The notes below the pieces were generated by a model. That model was not told the origin of the DNA and did no database searches. It was given only the letters and a program-made list of their open reading frames with translations. Of a stretch of 64,000 nt of DNA, positions 52,137 to 62,469 are shown one piece after another. This DNA comes from Caenorhabditis elegans (lineage: Eukaryota > Nematoda > Chromadorea > Rhabditida > Rhabditidae). A program made the translations under genes and the position numbers. The first letter of the stretch is position 1. Each line of letters begins with the position of its first letter. Location of the stretch: NCBI RefSeq assembly GCF_000002985.6, contig NC_003280.10, positions 7,064,501 through 7,128,500 of the forward strand. Direction: 5' to 3'.

Positions 52137-55100
52137 ATGTTGCGATTCGTCGCAATTTTGCAATTCATACTACTTTTGTTATTAATATTTTCATGTAATG
52201 CAGATGAAGCTAAATGCACAATTAAACCATATGAAGCAAAAGGAGATAAAAGTCCAGGAAGTAATGGATATGTTATTGAAGTGAGTTATACTCGGAAAAA
52301 GTTAAAGCTATGGATCAAATTAATTAAGATAAATGGGACAACAACTAAATCGATGGATATTTCAAAAGGTTTTGTTCCAGGAGAAATATATAAAGGTAAA
52401 AATACCAAAATGCTTTAATAGTAATTATCAAACAATTTTACATTTTCAGTATCAATTCGTGGATGGAGGACTCAGTATACAGTGAAAACATTCCGTGGAT
52501 TTGTAGTTTCATCACTTTTTGAAGACAATACTTCTGCAGGATCTTGGCAGGTAAAATGGAAAATGCTTAAAATTAAGGGTTGATGGTAAAGTAGCGTCTT
52601 AAAACTACCAAATATTATCTTCAAACTCTCCATAAAAAATTTTAGCTTAAATTTAAACGTTCAGTAAAAGTTGGTACATTTCCAAAATTTGGAATTGTTA
52701 GAAAATTAAAATAAAACTTAAAATTCCACAAATCCTTAAATTAAAAGCAATTATTAAAACCGATCAAACTGTAAAATTTGTAGAAAAAAAAACGATTTTT
52801 GGTCTTTCAAAATTATGAGTGGTGGAAGTAACGCTAGGTTTGAATTTAAATAAACAATTTTCAAAGTTATTTTTAAAACGTTTTACTACGATTTTTGTTC
52901 TCTAGAAGTGATATTTAAAGTTTATTTTAGATCTGATTTTTAAATATCTATTATTCCACGCGTTTCAATTTCAGGTTGTGAAGGGACATGGCGATGCAAG
53001 AATCTCTCCAGGATGTCGCCAATCTGGAGTTTCTCATGCAAATCTTAAATCGAAAACCTCCGTCCACATGATGTGGAAAGCTCCAGAAGTATGTTTTCTT
53101 AAAGATAATCCGGTTGTATAAAAGTTTTTAAAAGGTATCATCTGGATGTGTGGTGTTCCGTGCGTCAGTAATTGAAACCAAATATATTTGGTTTACCGAA
53201 GCCGAGGGACTTACAGTTAAACTTTGTATTCAAAGTAAGAATACTTTTCTTCACTAAACTAAGGCTCTACAGTAAGAATTGTTTCAGAAGGAACTCAAAT
53301 TTTAAAGCCAGTTGATGATCCATCTGCTACATGTTGTGCATGCGATATTGCTCAATATGATCTGGAATTCACTGGTATTTGGAGTAAAAATACTCATCCA
53401 AAAGACTATCCAACATGTCAGTTACATATTCACATCCTGCCAATTTAAATTAATTATTTTCAGTGGAACATCTCACACATTTTACGGATATGCTTGGTTC
53501 ATCACATTCCTCAAATTATTCTCTTTGGACAATTGGTGGAATATCAACTGATGGAATGAAGGAAATTGCTGAATGGGGAAACACGTACAAGGCAGAGGCC
53601 GAGGCAAAAGCAAAAGCTTCCGAAGTCAGAAGTCTTATGAAAGTTAAGGGATTATGGTTTCCAGATGTCCAAGGAACAACTAAATCCCAATTTGTAGTCA
53701 ATAAGTAGGTGAAGTTTTTTGAATTTTGAATGGGAAAATTATCCCTCTTGTTTAAGTTGAAAATTGGTGAGTTTGCAAAATACGAAATGTAAAATGAAAA
53801 TTCGCTTTGTTTTTGTTAGCAGCATAATAATGCTGTCTCTGGAAATGTAAAAGCTGTTGTTTCATTGTGATCGAAACGTCTACGTTATTCTATTTCTAAG
53901 ATTTGAATCTTCCAATTTTATTGTGTTAGACTTTGATAGTTATTTCTTGATTGTCCGTAGTTCAACGATCAAGATTTATTCTAAGGATCGTAAGACATAA
54001 TTTTTCAGATACCATCACTTTGTCTCCTTAGCAACAATGTTTGGTCCATCCCCTGATTGGTGTGTTGGGCTTTCTTCAGTTAATCTTTGTCTTCCTGATT
54101 GTACTTGGGCAGAGGAAAGAACTTTTGAACTTCAACCATTTGATGCTGGGACAGATTCAGGACCAACATATATGAGCCCAAATGAACCAACTGAACCACG
54201 TGAACCAATTCACTGGATAACTACAAAATTGAATCCACTTAGTCCGTTCTATAACTCCAAATCAGATACAATCCCAACTCTTGCTAAAGTTATTTTAAGA
54301 AGAAAAAATGTAACTTCATCGGAATGCAAATCTGATGATATTCTTAAAGCAGAAGCACATAATATAACAAATACAAGTGAAGATGAAGAATATAAAGATA
54401 GGCGTATGTTTCTAGATTATTGAGATTTTTTGTAATTTGGCATTTTAGGAGAGTGTATGATGACACAATGGGAGCCATGGAGCCTGTGCTCAGCCACGTG
54501 TGGGAAAGGAATTAGAATTCGTAGTCGAGTTTATGTATTTCCAATTAAAGCTCAAGTATTTCATTGTCATCGACAGACAACTGAGAAACAATTTTGTAAT
54601 GCAAAAATCAATGAATGTGAAAGTAAGTGTATCTATGTAGAATTTATTTGAAATAGTTGTGTTTTGTTACAGATTCAGAAGCATTCAGCTCAAAATGTCA
54701 AGTGAGTTCATGGGGCTCTTGGGGCGAATGCAGTGTTCAATGTGGTCACGGAATGAGAAGCAGAAATCGAACATTCTTAAATCCAGCTACAAAATCAGGA
54801 GACTGTAGTGTTGACTTGGAGAGAAAGGATATTTGTGTTGGAGAGAACGGGGATGATTGCAATGTGACGCCTGATCCATTGTGTAAGACAACTGCATGGT
54901 CCGATTGGTCACCATGTTCAGCTTCATGTGATGAAGGAGTTCGTGTCAGGACTCGACTCTTCTTCTACTCAGAACATGAAAAAAGATGTATGCATGTCAA
55001 TTTACAAGAGAAGGATACATGTGTCATGCAATCTTGTCGAAGATTTATTGAAATTAATTCTGAAGGTAATAGAATCAGCATATATATTACTCCAAAGTTT

Positions 55101-56006
55101 ACCATTTGAGAACTATAAAATGGTTATTACGTGGATGAGAAATTTCGGGCGCATGGGTCTCGCGACGCCGGCAACGGCTTACTGTATTACTTATCTATCT
55201 CATTCAATTCGAAAATTCTGAAGCAAACCCGTAAATTGATACGTCTTACAGTAACTCATAGTCAGCGTGGCGAGACCCATGCGCGTGAGATATGGCGCAA
55301 ATTCTCATCTTCTGATATCTACGTAATAACAAAATCTACAACATGTCTTTCCAATTACAGAAATCTGTCAAGAAGACAAACAAGCTGGTCAGTGCGCAGG
55401 AAATTTCCCTCGTTACTGGTACAATCACGAAAAAACTCAATGCGAACGATTCATTTTCACTGGATGCAAAGGAAATCGAAATCAGTTTGAAACCGAAGAA
55501 GAATGCAAACAAATATGTCTTCCGGGATATGAAAAATCAAAATCATTGATTCCAAATAACCAACTTCTTGAAGATTTTGGAAATACAGAAGTGGATGATG
55601 GTGGTGAAAGAGTTGATTGTGAAGTTTCAAAGTGGACAGCATGGGGATCTTGCTCTGTGAGCTGTGGTAGAGGAAAGAAATCGAGATCAAGACACGTTGT
55701 GAAGTTAGCAAGAAATGGTGGACATCAATGTTCTGAACATTTAATGCAGGAATTGCAATGCAGATTGAGGCCTTGCCGTTCGTTTTTACTCTTCTATTGT
55801 GCAACAATTATCAATTTTCAGCTGTAAAATTGACTTGTCAAGTTGGTCCTTGGTCCCGTTGGTCTCCCTGCTCTGTTTCATGTGGTGAAGGATCACAGAC
55901 CAGAAGAAGACGTGTTGTACGTGCTAGAAATGATGACTGGGAGGAAATCGAGTGTGATGATGCGGAGACCGAAGTCCGACAGTGTACGGGTCGTCATCAA
56001 TGTTGA
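52137..56006 (+). CDS. spon-1: spon-1, F-spondin
   Basis: Secreted basement-membrane protein starting MLRFVAILQFILLLLLIFSC (signal peptide) and ending VRQCTGRHQC at TGA 56004-56006. Domain order: reeler domain (to about 53050), spondin-N domain (about 53320-54150, with HFTDMLGSSHSSNYSLWTIG and DWCVGLSSVNLCLPDCTWAE), three thrombospondin type-1 repeats (EPWSLCSATCGKG, GSWGECSVQCGHG, SDWSPCSASCDEG), a Kunitz domain (CAGNFPRYWYNHEKTQCERF then GCKGNRNQFETEEECKQIC) and two more TSP1 repeats (TAWGSCSVSCGRG, SRWSPCSVSCGEG). About eleven exons. Known worm SPON-1 localises to basement membranes and supports muscle attachment and axon position. An intron at about 55070-55360 holds a MITE. No lesions seen. 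Confidence 0.96.
55126..55328. repeat. MITE within a spon-1 intron
   Basis: ATTACGTGGATGAGAAATTT / GCGCATGGGTCTCG at the left mirrors CGAGACCCATGCGCG / AGATATCTACGTAAT at the right, with mismatches. Shares the GCGCATGGGTCTCGCC-type core seen in the element at 61095-61263. Non-coding. Confidence 0.7.
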
Positions 56007-56188
56007 TAAACTCTAATTTTAACAATGAAATTTTATGAAAGTGAATATTTGATTCAGATTAATTTGACAACGAAGGAATTTGATTGTTGTGATTACGTAA
56101 ATGGGTATCAGGGGCGAGATTATTTGTTAAACAGAGATCGAAAATAATAAATGCTTAGGTGAAAAAGTAAAAAAATAGTTCCCTAGTT

Positions 56189-57272
56189 TTAGTTCGTAAG
56201 AGTTGATGGCTCCTCTGAAGTAGATGGCTCGGAGAAGGAGGCTTCAACAAATCCAGTTTGACCATTTTGATCTTCCAGTTGAGCTGCTTGCTGATGCCAT
56301 GCAGCAGATAAATGAGGCTGAACTACTGGCGCATGCTGTGGATGAGCGTCCCGCCAAACTCGATAGCTGAAATAAATTATTAAAATTTGAAATCGTCGTT
56401 CTCTCACCCAGGGGTTAATTTCCATTGATAGTAGTATTCGATAAGTTCTCCAACTTTCCGGTAGGGTAGCTAAAATAAAACATTATGAAAACTTTTTGAA
56501 TTTGCAAAATATACAACTAACCCGTAGTCTCCTTATCAGCGAAAAATCTTTTCCATACAGCTCGAGTGACTCTTCAAATGCCTTTGCTTCACTCTCATCG
56601 AATCCCAATGCATCTGAGCGAACAGTGCGGAATGGGGCATTTATATGAGGAAAAGGGAATGATTCTTTCGCCTTTTCTGTGTCAAAGTTGCTTCTATACA
56701 AAGCACATAGAGCGTCCTCGTCGTCTCGTGATTCGGTGCCAGCTGGTGGACATGGTTGGTCGTGGGCTTTTCGTAAGCCTACTACATCTTTGAGATAGTT
56801 GTCAATAACTTCATCACTTGGCTGATTCGTCTGATCAATTGTCCATAAAATAGTGTCATCTTCTCGAGCAGATTCTGAAGAAATAAATCGATATAGAATC
56901 AAAAATCAGATCATTGCTTACCTTCAACCGTTGCTTCATTAAAAAGCGGGACGTCGGCTTGGAAAAGTACTGGATCCACACGAATACTTCTTTTCCATGG
57001 GTCTGGCGGTGGTGCATAGTCGTCATCATCGTCGTCGAAGCCACTCATTAAATTACCCACATCGAAAATTGTTGAGTCGTGCGGTTCTGCAGCAGCCGAA
57101 CTTGATTCCTCTACATTCTGAAAATATAAATATTTTATAATTTCACTTTATCATTTGTAAATTACTTCTTTGACGATTTCGTATCTTCGTTGTTTGAAGA
57201 TGAATTTTCTGCTGGACGATACTCACGTTGAACTTCTTCGTTTTCGTCGTCACCTTCACAGCAGCTCCTTCT
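56189..57272 (-). CDS. MIER-like ELM2/SANT transcriptional corepressor (5' end unresolved)
   Basis: Minus-strand exons at 57272-57168, about 57120-56925, about 56877-56520 and shorter ones to TAA 56191-56189. Order: acidic Asp/Glu region (GDDENEEVQREYRPAENSSS; SGFDDDDDDYAPPPDPW), ELM2 domain start (IRVDPVLFQADVPLF), DILWTIDQTNQPSDEVIDNY-type ELM2 helices, then a SANT-like helix set (DESEAKAFEESLELYGKDFS; YRKVGELIEYYYQWKLTPGY). ELM2-SANT proteins bind and activate class I histone deacetylases; order and spacing fit MIER1 better than MTA/EGL-27 or CoREST. It ends TSEEPSTLTN. The exon at 57272 starts after CTACTGCAG without a Met, so a start exon lies further right. It was not identified. Confidence 0.78.
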
Positions 57273-58325
57273 CTGCAGTAGTCTATGAAAATCACCGAGT
57301 AAAAATTAAGTATTTTGAACATACAATAAAAAAAGTGAAAATAATAAAAGAAAATACTGTGTTTTAAACCAGTGATATAAATATTGGTAATATTTACTCA
57401 CCTCGATGGTAAAATTTTAAAAGATACAGTACCCGGAATAGTTTATCTTAAAGGCGCATTACAATATCTAATCAGGTCTCACCACGCCCGTTGAAGCGTG
57501 TTTATTCTTCTCATCATTTTTTGAATTTTTTGAACTTTTTTAGCGTTCATTTATTAATTTTTTACTTTTTATTAATTTTGCAAATATTTATCGGAAAGCT
57601 AGGTAACCAGAAAAATGGCGCAACATTCATGGGAAATGACAATCGCCACGTCAAAGGCTTTTGCTTCTATACTTCTCCCACGTTTCTTTTTTGCGATTCT
57701 TTTTTTCAGGATAATAGTATTTATTATTAATGTTTTTAGAAATGCCTCACACAATTTGTCCTTTTTGTCCGCACATTGCAACAACGGAAGGAAAGTTAGT
57801 TCATCTTATTGGAATGCATGGTCTAACATTATAATCTTCAGGCACAGGATCCATTTGAACTCCCATCGTCTTACAGCCACAGATGAGTTGAATGAATTCG
57901 ATAAAGGTGAGCAAATGCGAATAGACGAGGTGGATTCGATGGTAATCGCAATCACAGCTACTTGGCTCATGGCCTCGAAAACGGAAAATTCGGCCATTTT
58001 AATAAAAATTTTCTCGAAAATCATCTCCCCGGAACTATAGAACCTTAAATAATCATTTTCGGCAAGTCTCAGAAAAATCTGAGGGTAAAAAATTGAAGAT
58101 AAATCGATACCCGAGTTCTGGCGTTTAATGGCCACGTAATAAAACTCTCTATGCAAAGTCTATTTGTATAGCGAGTTTGAAATCAAAGTCAATAATAATT
58201 TGAAAGAGAAATATTGAATTGAATACTTCCCTAGGATTCAAAAATCTTCTGTTAAATATTTGCATGGAAAAAAATCAAGCGAATAATCGTATTTTTTCAG
58301 TGTTCCGTCGAAGTGATGAAATCCA

Positions 58326-58884
58326 TTTTGGAGGCTCCACCAAAACAGAATGCGAGACCCGACGAATCGGGGGGATTGCTGGCGGCAGGGGATCCGGATC
58401 GGGGGGATCCCAGGATCCCCGGGGATTGGCCACGCCCATATAACCGTGCGGTAATTCAAATTTCGCAACTTCCGCACGGTTTCGAAAAACAAAAGTTGAG
58501 AGATGCTAGGGATTGAGAGACTTAGAGGAAAAAAAAAATTAAAAAAAAAAAATTGAATTTCCGCACGGTTCTATGGGCGTGGCCAATCCCCCCGATCCGG
58601 ATCCCCCGCCGTCAGCAATCCCCCCGATTCGCCGGGTCTCCAGAATGCAGTTCAAAACAGGATTTCCCAAAACAAGATGCACATAAACAGGATGCAGGGG
58701 CGGAGCCTATTTCGCAACCACCGCATGCTTTTTACGCAAGCCTCGCACGTTTTTTATCCTGAAAAAATGCAACAATATCAAGGAAAAACGTGCGAGGCTT
58801 GCGAAAAAAGCATGCGGTGATTGCGAAATAGGCTCCGCCTCTGCATCCTGTTTTGAACTGCATTCTGTTTTGGTGGGGCCTCCG
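58326..58884. repeat. Compound nested palindrome
   Basis: Outer arms GGAGGCTCCACCAAAACAGA (58329) and TCTGTTTTGGTGGGGCCTCC (about 58863-58882) enclose a first inner palindrome around GGGCGTGGCCAATCCCC / CCGCACGGTT (about 58345-58650) and a second, arms GGCGGAGCCTATTTCGCA / TGCGAAATAGGCTCCGCC, about 58700-58840. GC-rich, with repeated GATCC/GGGGGATT units. It lies in the intron of the C2H2-RGG gene. Confidence 0.75.
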
Positions 58885-58927
58885 CGTTTGTCTATTTCCC
58901 ATCAGTATTATTTAAAAATATAATTAT

Positions 58928-59122
58928 ACTTATTATAGAAAAAAAAACGATCGCACAAAAATAAACACCGACGCAACGACACTCCGCTGTTTTTAAGCTC
59001 CGCTCATGATTTCTTTTGCACTGCGGCCGCCACATTTCAGTGCAAATGAAATCGTGAAAAAGCGGAGTGTCGTTGCGTCGTTGTTTATTTTTGTGCGATC
59101 GTTTTTCTTTCTATAATAAAAA
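58928..59122. repeat. Palindromic MITE, about 195 bp
   Basis: TTATAGAAAAAAAAACGATC at the left mirrors GATCGTTTTTCTTTCTATAA at the right. Arms of about 90 bp include ACGACACTCCGC / GCGGAGTGTCGT. The loop near 59015-59030 contains GCGGCCGC. Directly precedes the polyQ exon. Confidence 0.8.
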
Positions 59123-59225
59123 TAATTTCAATTTATATTTAAATAACCGATTTCAGCGGCTTGCGACCAAAGTCAACCCGACTACAGCACACCCGAAGGG
59201 CAGCAGGCGTATTGTGCCTATTATC

Positions 59226-59226
<1 letters not shown>

Positions 59227-59269
<43 letters not shown>

Positions 59270-59273
59270 GGAG
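59227..59273 (+). repeat. (CAA)n microsatellite coding polyglutamine
   Basis: About 15 CAA units in a row, read as Gln in the frame that continues the AYCAYYQ segment. Length is likely polymorphic. Confidence 0.85.
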
Positions 59274-59702
59274 GTCAACCTGGTGTAAGTATATGAGATT
59301 CTGTCAACTGTTCGCATCACACTCGATGCATTTCTCAGAATTGCCCAGGAGCAAAGTTCTGTTGTTGAATACCACCAGGCTCACATACGTTTTATAATTT
59401 AAATTTCAGCAGAAACCGTACGCCGCTGCTGCTTATGGAGGCCACGACCAAGCACAACAACCGCAAAATCCATATGCACCACCACCACCAGGAGCGGATC
59501 CATACGGCCAAGGATCCGGAGGCCAATCCGGAGGATCTGACCCCTACGGCACAGTAGAGGTGGCGGCCGTGGAGGATTCGGAGGCAGTCGTGGAGGAGGT
59601 GGATATGATGGTGGAAGTGTCGAAAGTCGTGGAGGATACGACGGAGGACGCGGAGGTTACGGCGGTGAACGTGGAGAGCGTGGTGATCAAGGCGCAATAT
59701 AA

Positions 59703-60156
59703 TTTCAAATGTTCTCATTCAATCTCATCACTTTCCCGTTCTCCATCTATTTTCGTACCTGTATCCACAGTATTTTTAACCACTTATTGTTTGTGTCTCA
59801 CATTGATTCTAAAAAGAAGTATACGCCTAAGCAACCACTTGATTTTTAAGAAAGTTCATTGTTTTAATTTATTTTTTGTTCTATAAAGTGTGGACATTTC
59901 ATTTGATTTGCAAGATTACGAGAATCAAGACAGTTTTTCTATGTTGGAACTTTAAATGGAAAACCGTATAAATGTTCTAGGTCTTGACACGTTGAATTTG
60001 TACTAAATGCGAAAAAGGTGTGCACCTTCAAAGTGTACTGTAGTTTCAAACTTGTGTAAATACGGAGTTTTCATTTGATTTTCTTATTTTTCTATTAAAA
60101 TAAGAGGGGTAACGAGGAATCTTTTCTGAAAGAAAAAGTCTAGAATTCAAGAAGTC
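59703..60156. other. Intergenic region
   Basis: About 450 bp of AT-rich sequence after the RGG gene, with AGTGTACTGTAGTTTCAAA near 60038, a motif seen in worm repeats. No gene supported. Confidence 0.35.
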
Positions 60157-61429
60157 ATGAAGATCGAGTATTTACGAGTTATTGTGTATGGAGAAATCTT
60201 TAAAATTGTCGCCGGACTTCTCATTTATCCATTGGAAACAATGCCACATACAAATGAACATTATTGGCTTTTCCAACTTTGTTGTGTTGTTATTGCGTGT
60301 ATTTCAGCTGCATTAATGGCTTTCTCTGGATATCATTTGAAAGTTGAAAGACCAATTAACGAAGATCATCAATTGGAAAAGTTTCAAGAGGTTAGTGAAA
60401 AACAATATTGTTTTTCTACAAATAACTAGTTTAGTGTGAAGTAGTGAAAGAAACAAAACAAGATGGATGGAAGAACGCCCTGACAGTTTCTTTGCAAATT
60501 GCAAAAGAACCCAGATTCATTTGCCTTGTAGGAGCCCTTGGACCTGTTTAATTTCAGATTTTATTCCTGCTTCTCTGGGTACCAACAAATCGATTTGGAA
60601 CTCAAGCAGTTATTCAATCTCTCAATACTTTATACATTTTCAATGTTATTTTTATTCTCTATGCGGGTGTGAATAATATCACAGCAATAGCAGTTTTTAA
60701 ATATTATTTTGGAAAAGTAAGTTTTTCGAAATATTGGAAAATATCCAAATTTTTCAAAAATGTAGGCGTTTTGAGAAATTTCGAGAATTTCTGTTGGATT
60801 GAATTTCTAGAATACTAAGATTATGGTAGGGGAAAACTAAGTTTCCCCACTTTTCAGCTTCAAAAAAACTCAAGAGATTTTTTTAAAATGGTAACTTTGA
60901 TATTTGGATTCACTATAGGAGTGGTTTTAAACTTTTTTCACACTGACAATTTTTGCAGTAATTTTTTTCAGCGCTATTTCTCGTTGTGGGTGACAAGGTT
61001 TCTACATAGTTGTTGCTGGAGAAGTTGTTGATACTGATATGAAAACAAATAATGGAAAGTTTGTTTCAATATTTTTTTTCTGCATTATAAATTACAGTGC
61101 GTTTTTTTTCCACTTCTACGACTTTAAAGGGGCGCATTTACGCGCTATGGTGCTTGAGATTGGTCTCGCCATGCGCCCCAAAAACCAATGGGTTTCGCGT
61201 GTCGAGACCATCGCGCGTAAATGCGCCCCCTTTAAAGTCGTAGAAGTGGAAAAAAACGCACTGTAGATATCCGACAGTAGCAGAATGTACTAATTATTCA
61301 CAATGGATGTTCTTGGCTCTTGCAATTTTCCCTGCAATCTGTGCAGTTAGAGAGTCAATGTTTTTTGCATTTGATCAATATTGGAGAAGGCATATCAAAG
61401 GAAAGACTGGTCATTTGGGAGATGACTAA
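60157..61429 (+). pseudogene. Multi-pass membrane protein gene with several lesions
   Basis: Exon 1 60157-60390 (MKIEYLRVIVYGEIFKIVAG..., two to three hydrophobic helices) and exon 2 from 60435 (CEVVKETKQDGWKNALTVSL, FICLVGALGPV) join in phase. The frame then meets GTTTAATTTCAG (60546-60557), 12 bases that begin GT and end AG but are far too short to splice and contain TAA. Beyond it the same frame reads ILFLLLWVPTNRFGTQAVIQ and ITAIAVFKYYFGK. A later exon near 60973 is out of frame with FYIVVAGEVVDTDMKTNNGK. The last exon (YPTVAECTNYSQWMFLALAI to KTGHLGDD) uses a splice site at a MITE end. A splice from ACA|GTTTCT (60485) to 60557 would skip the stop in frame, so a shortened protein is not excluded. 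Family not recognised. Confidence 0.5.
61095..61263. mobile_element. 169-bp palindromic MITE inserted at a splice acceptor
   Basis: Termini CAGTGCGTTTTTTTTCCACT and AGTGGAAAAAAACGCACTG, flanked by TA at 61093-61094 and 61264-61265. Arms of about 60-75 bp (GACTTTAAAGGGGCGCATTT and inverse) around GGTCTCGCCATGCGCCCCAA. TA target choice and termini point to a Tc1/mariner-mobilised non-autonomous element. It sits directly before the last exon of the membrane gene. Confidence 0.85.
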
Positions 61430-62469
61430 ATTTTTAATTTCATATTTTCTTGATCTCAATATACATTTGTAGTTGCAAATAAATGATTTAAAAAAATAAC
61501 AAAAATCTCTAAATGATAGGAACCTAACTGAAAAAAGTGTTTATTACGGTAGTTGGGAATAGTGAAAGTAAAATAACTATATTAATTGATTTATGAGCAT
61601 AGAATTGAATAAAATCTGGCCAGTTAAAAATAAACAAAATGAATAAATTTACGATTAACGATTTATAAATTATATACTCTGAAAACTCAATTAACTGATT
61701 TTTCAGAGTAATGGTTAAAAAATGCCGAATTTTCCTGTTTGTTTCAGAAATGCATTTACAAATTGAAAAGTTGATATTTTCTTGTATTTTTAGTTCAACT
61801 TTAAAAAAGTCATCGTTCGATTTGAAGTTATGCTTTACTTTGATAGCACGGTTGTCTTTATAATAATTATCACAAATTTACTATCCGTTTTACTTTTTTT
61901 CAAAATGAATTTTAAAGTTGTGTTTTTTTGCATCTAGAATGATCGACAGTCAGTCGAACTGGGTCGGCCAGCCACATTTTACACATTTTAGGGTGGCTCT
62001 GAAAAATTCCTGAATATACATATAAAAGTGTCGATTACAGGCAAATTGCATCAAAATTCAATAAAAATTCTAATTCCCCATCTGAACATGTAGACTTGTT
62101 GTTAGTGAAAAATTTGGAAATTGGCAGTTGACACGTCATAGACCTACCAGGGAATACCATGCATAACTACTGAATCTATTTGGAGATGATTTGATGTATT
62201 TTACAAAAAAGATAATGCTCAAGTGACACACAAAATGCGACTGTTTCCTTCATGGAATGTATATTTGGTCAATTATTACTAAACAACGCTCCGATTGTGG
62301 CAATAATGATCAATTAAGTAACAGGTGGGTCAACGCCATGTATAAAGATACAATGCGCAACTGACGATGACTCTCCTTTCCTTCTAATCTTGTGCATTGT
62401 CTCCTTATTTTCAGCTGCCTGAGAGACTGTACGTACGTGACTGCTCTAACATTTTTTACAGGATTTGCA
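61430..62469. other. Intergenic region
   Basis: About 1 kb, AT-rich, with no convincing exon, RNA gene or strong repeat. The last 100 bp become pyrimidine-rich and lead to TTTTTTACAG before ATG 62470. Confidence 0.4.

Larger units (their letters stand above)
57742..59702 (+). pseudogene. C2H2 finger / polyglutamine / RGG gene, apparently frameshifted
   Basis: Exon 57742-57794 (MPHTICPFCPHIATTEG) joins through a 48-nt intron to 57843-57906 (HRIHLNSHRLTATDELNEFD). Only after this splice is a perfect C-x2-C-x12-H-x3-H zinc finger formed. The exon phase then matches an exon at about 59156-59284 (AACDQSQPDYSTPEGQQAYC followed by a CAA run), and next 59410 on (QKPYAAAAYGGHDQ, NPYAPPPPGADPYGQG, GGSDPYG). 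Right after SDPYGT the frame becomes Val/Glu-rich, while the neighbouring frame is a typical RGG box (RGGGRGGFGGSRGGGGYDGG, GGYGGERGERGDQGAI) ending TAA 59700-59702. A one-base deletion near 59548 best explains this. Such Q- and RGG-rich tails are common in RNA-binding proteins. The gene was not recognised. If there is no frameshift in life, it is a live gene with a different C-terminus. Confidence 0.5.

Noticed and set aside
57491-58040. Overlapping hydrophobic plus-strand frames
   Set aside because: They read through the intron of the C2H2 gene; the spliced zinc finger explains the region better.
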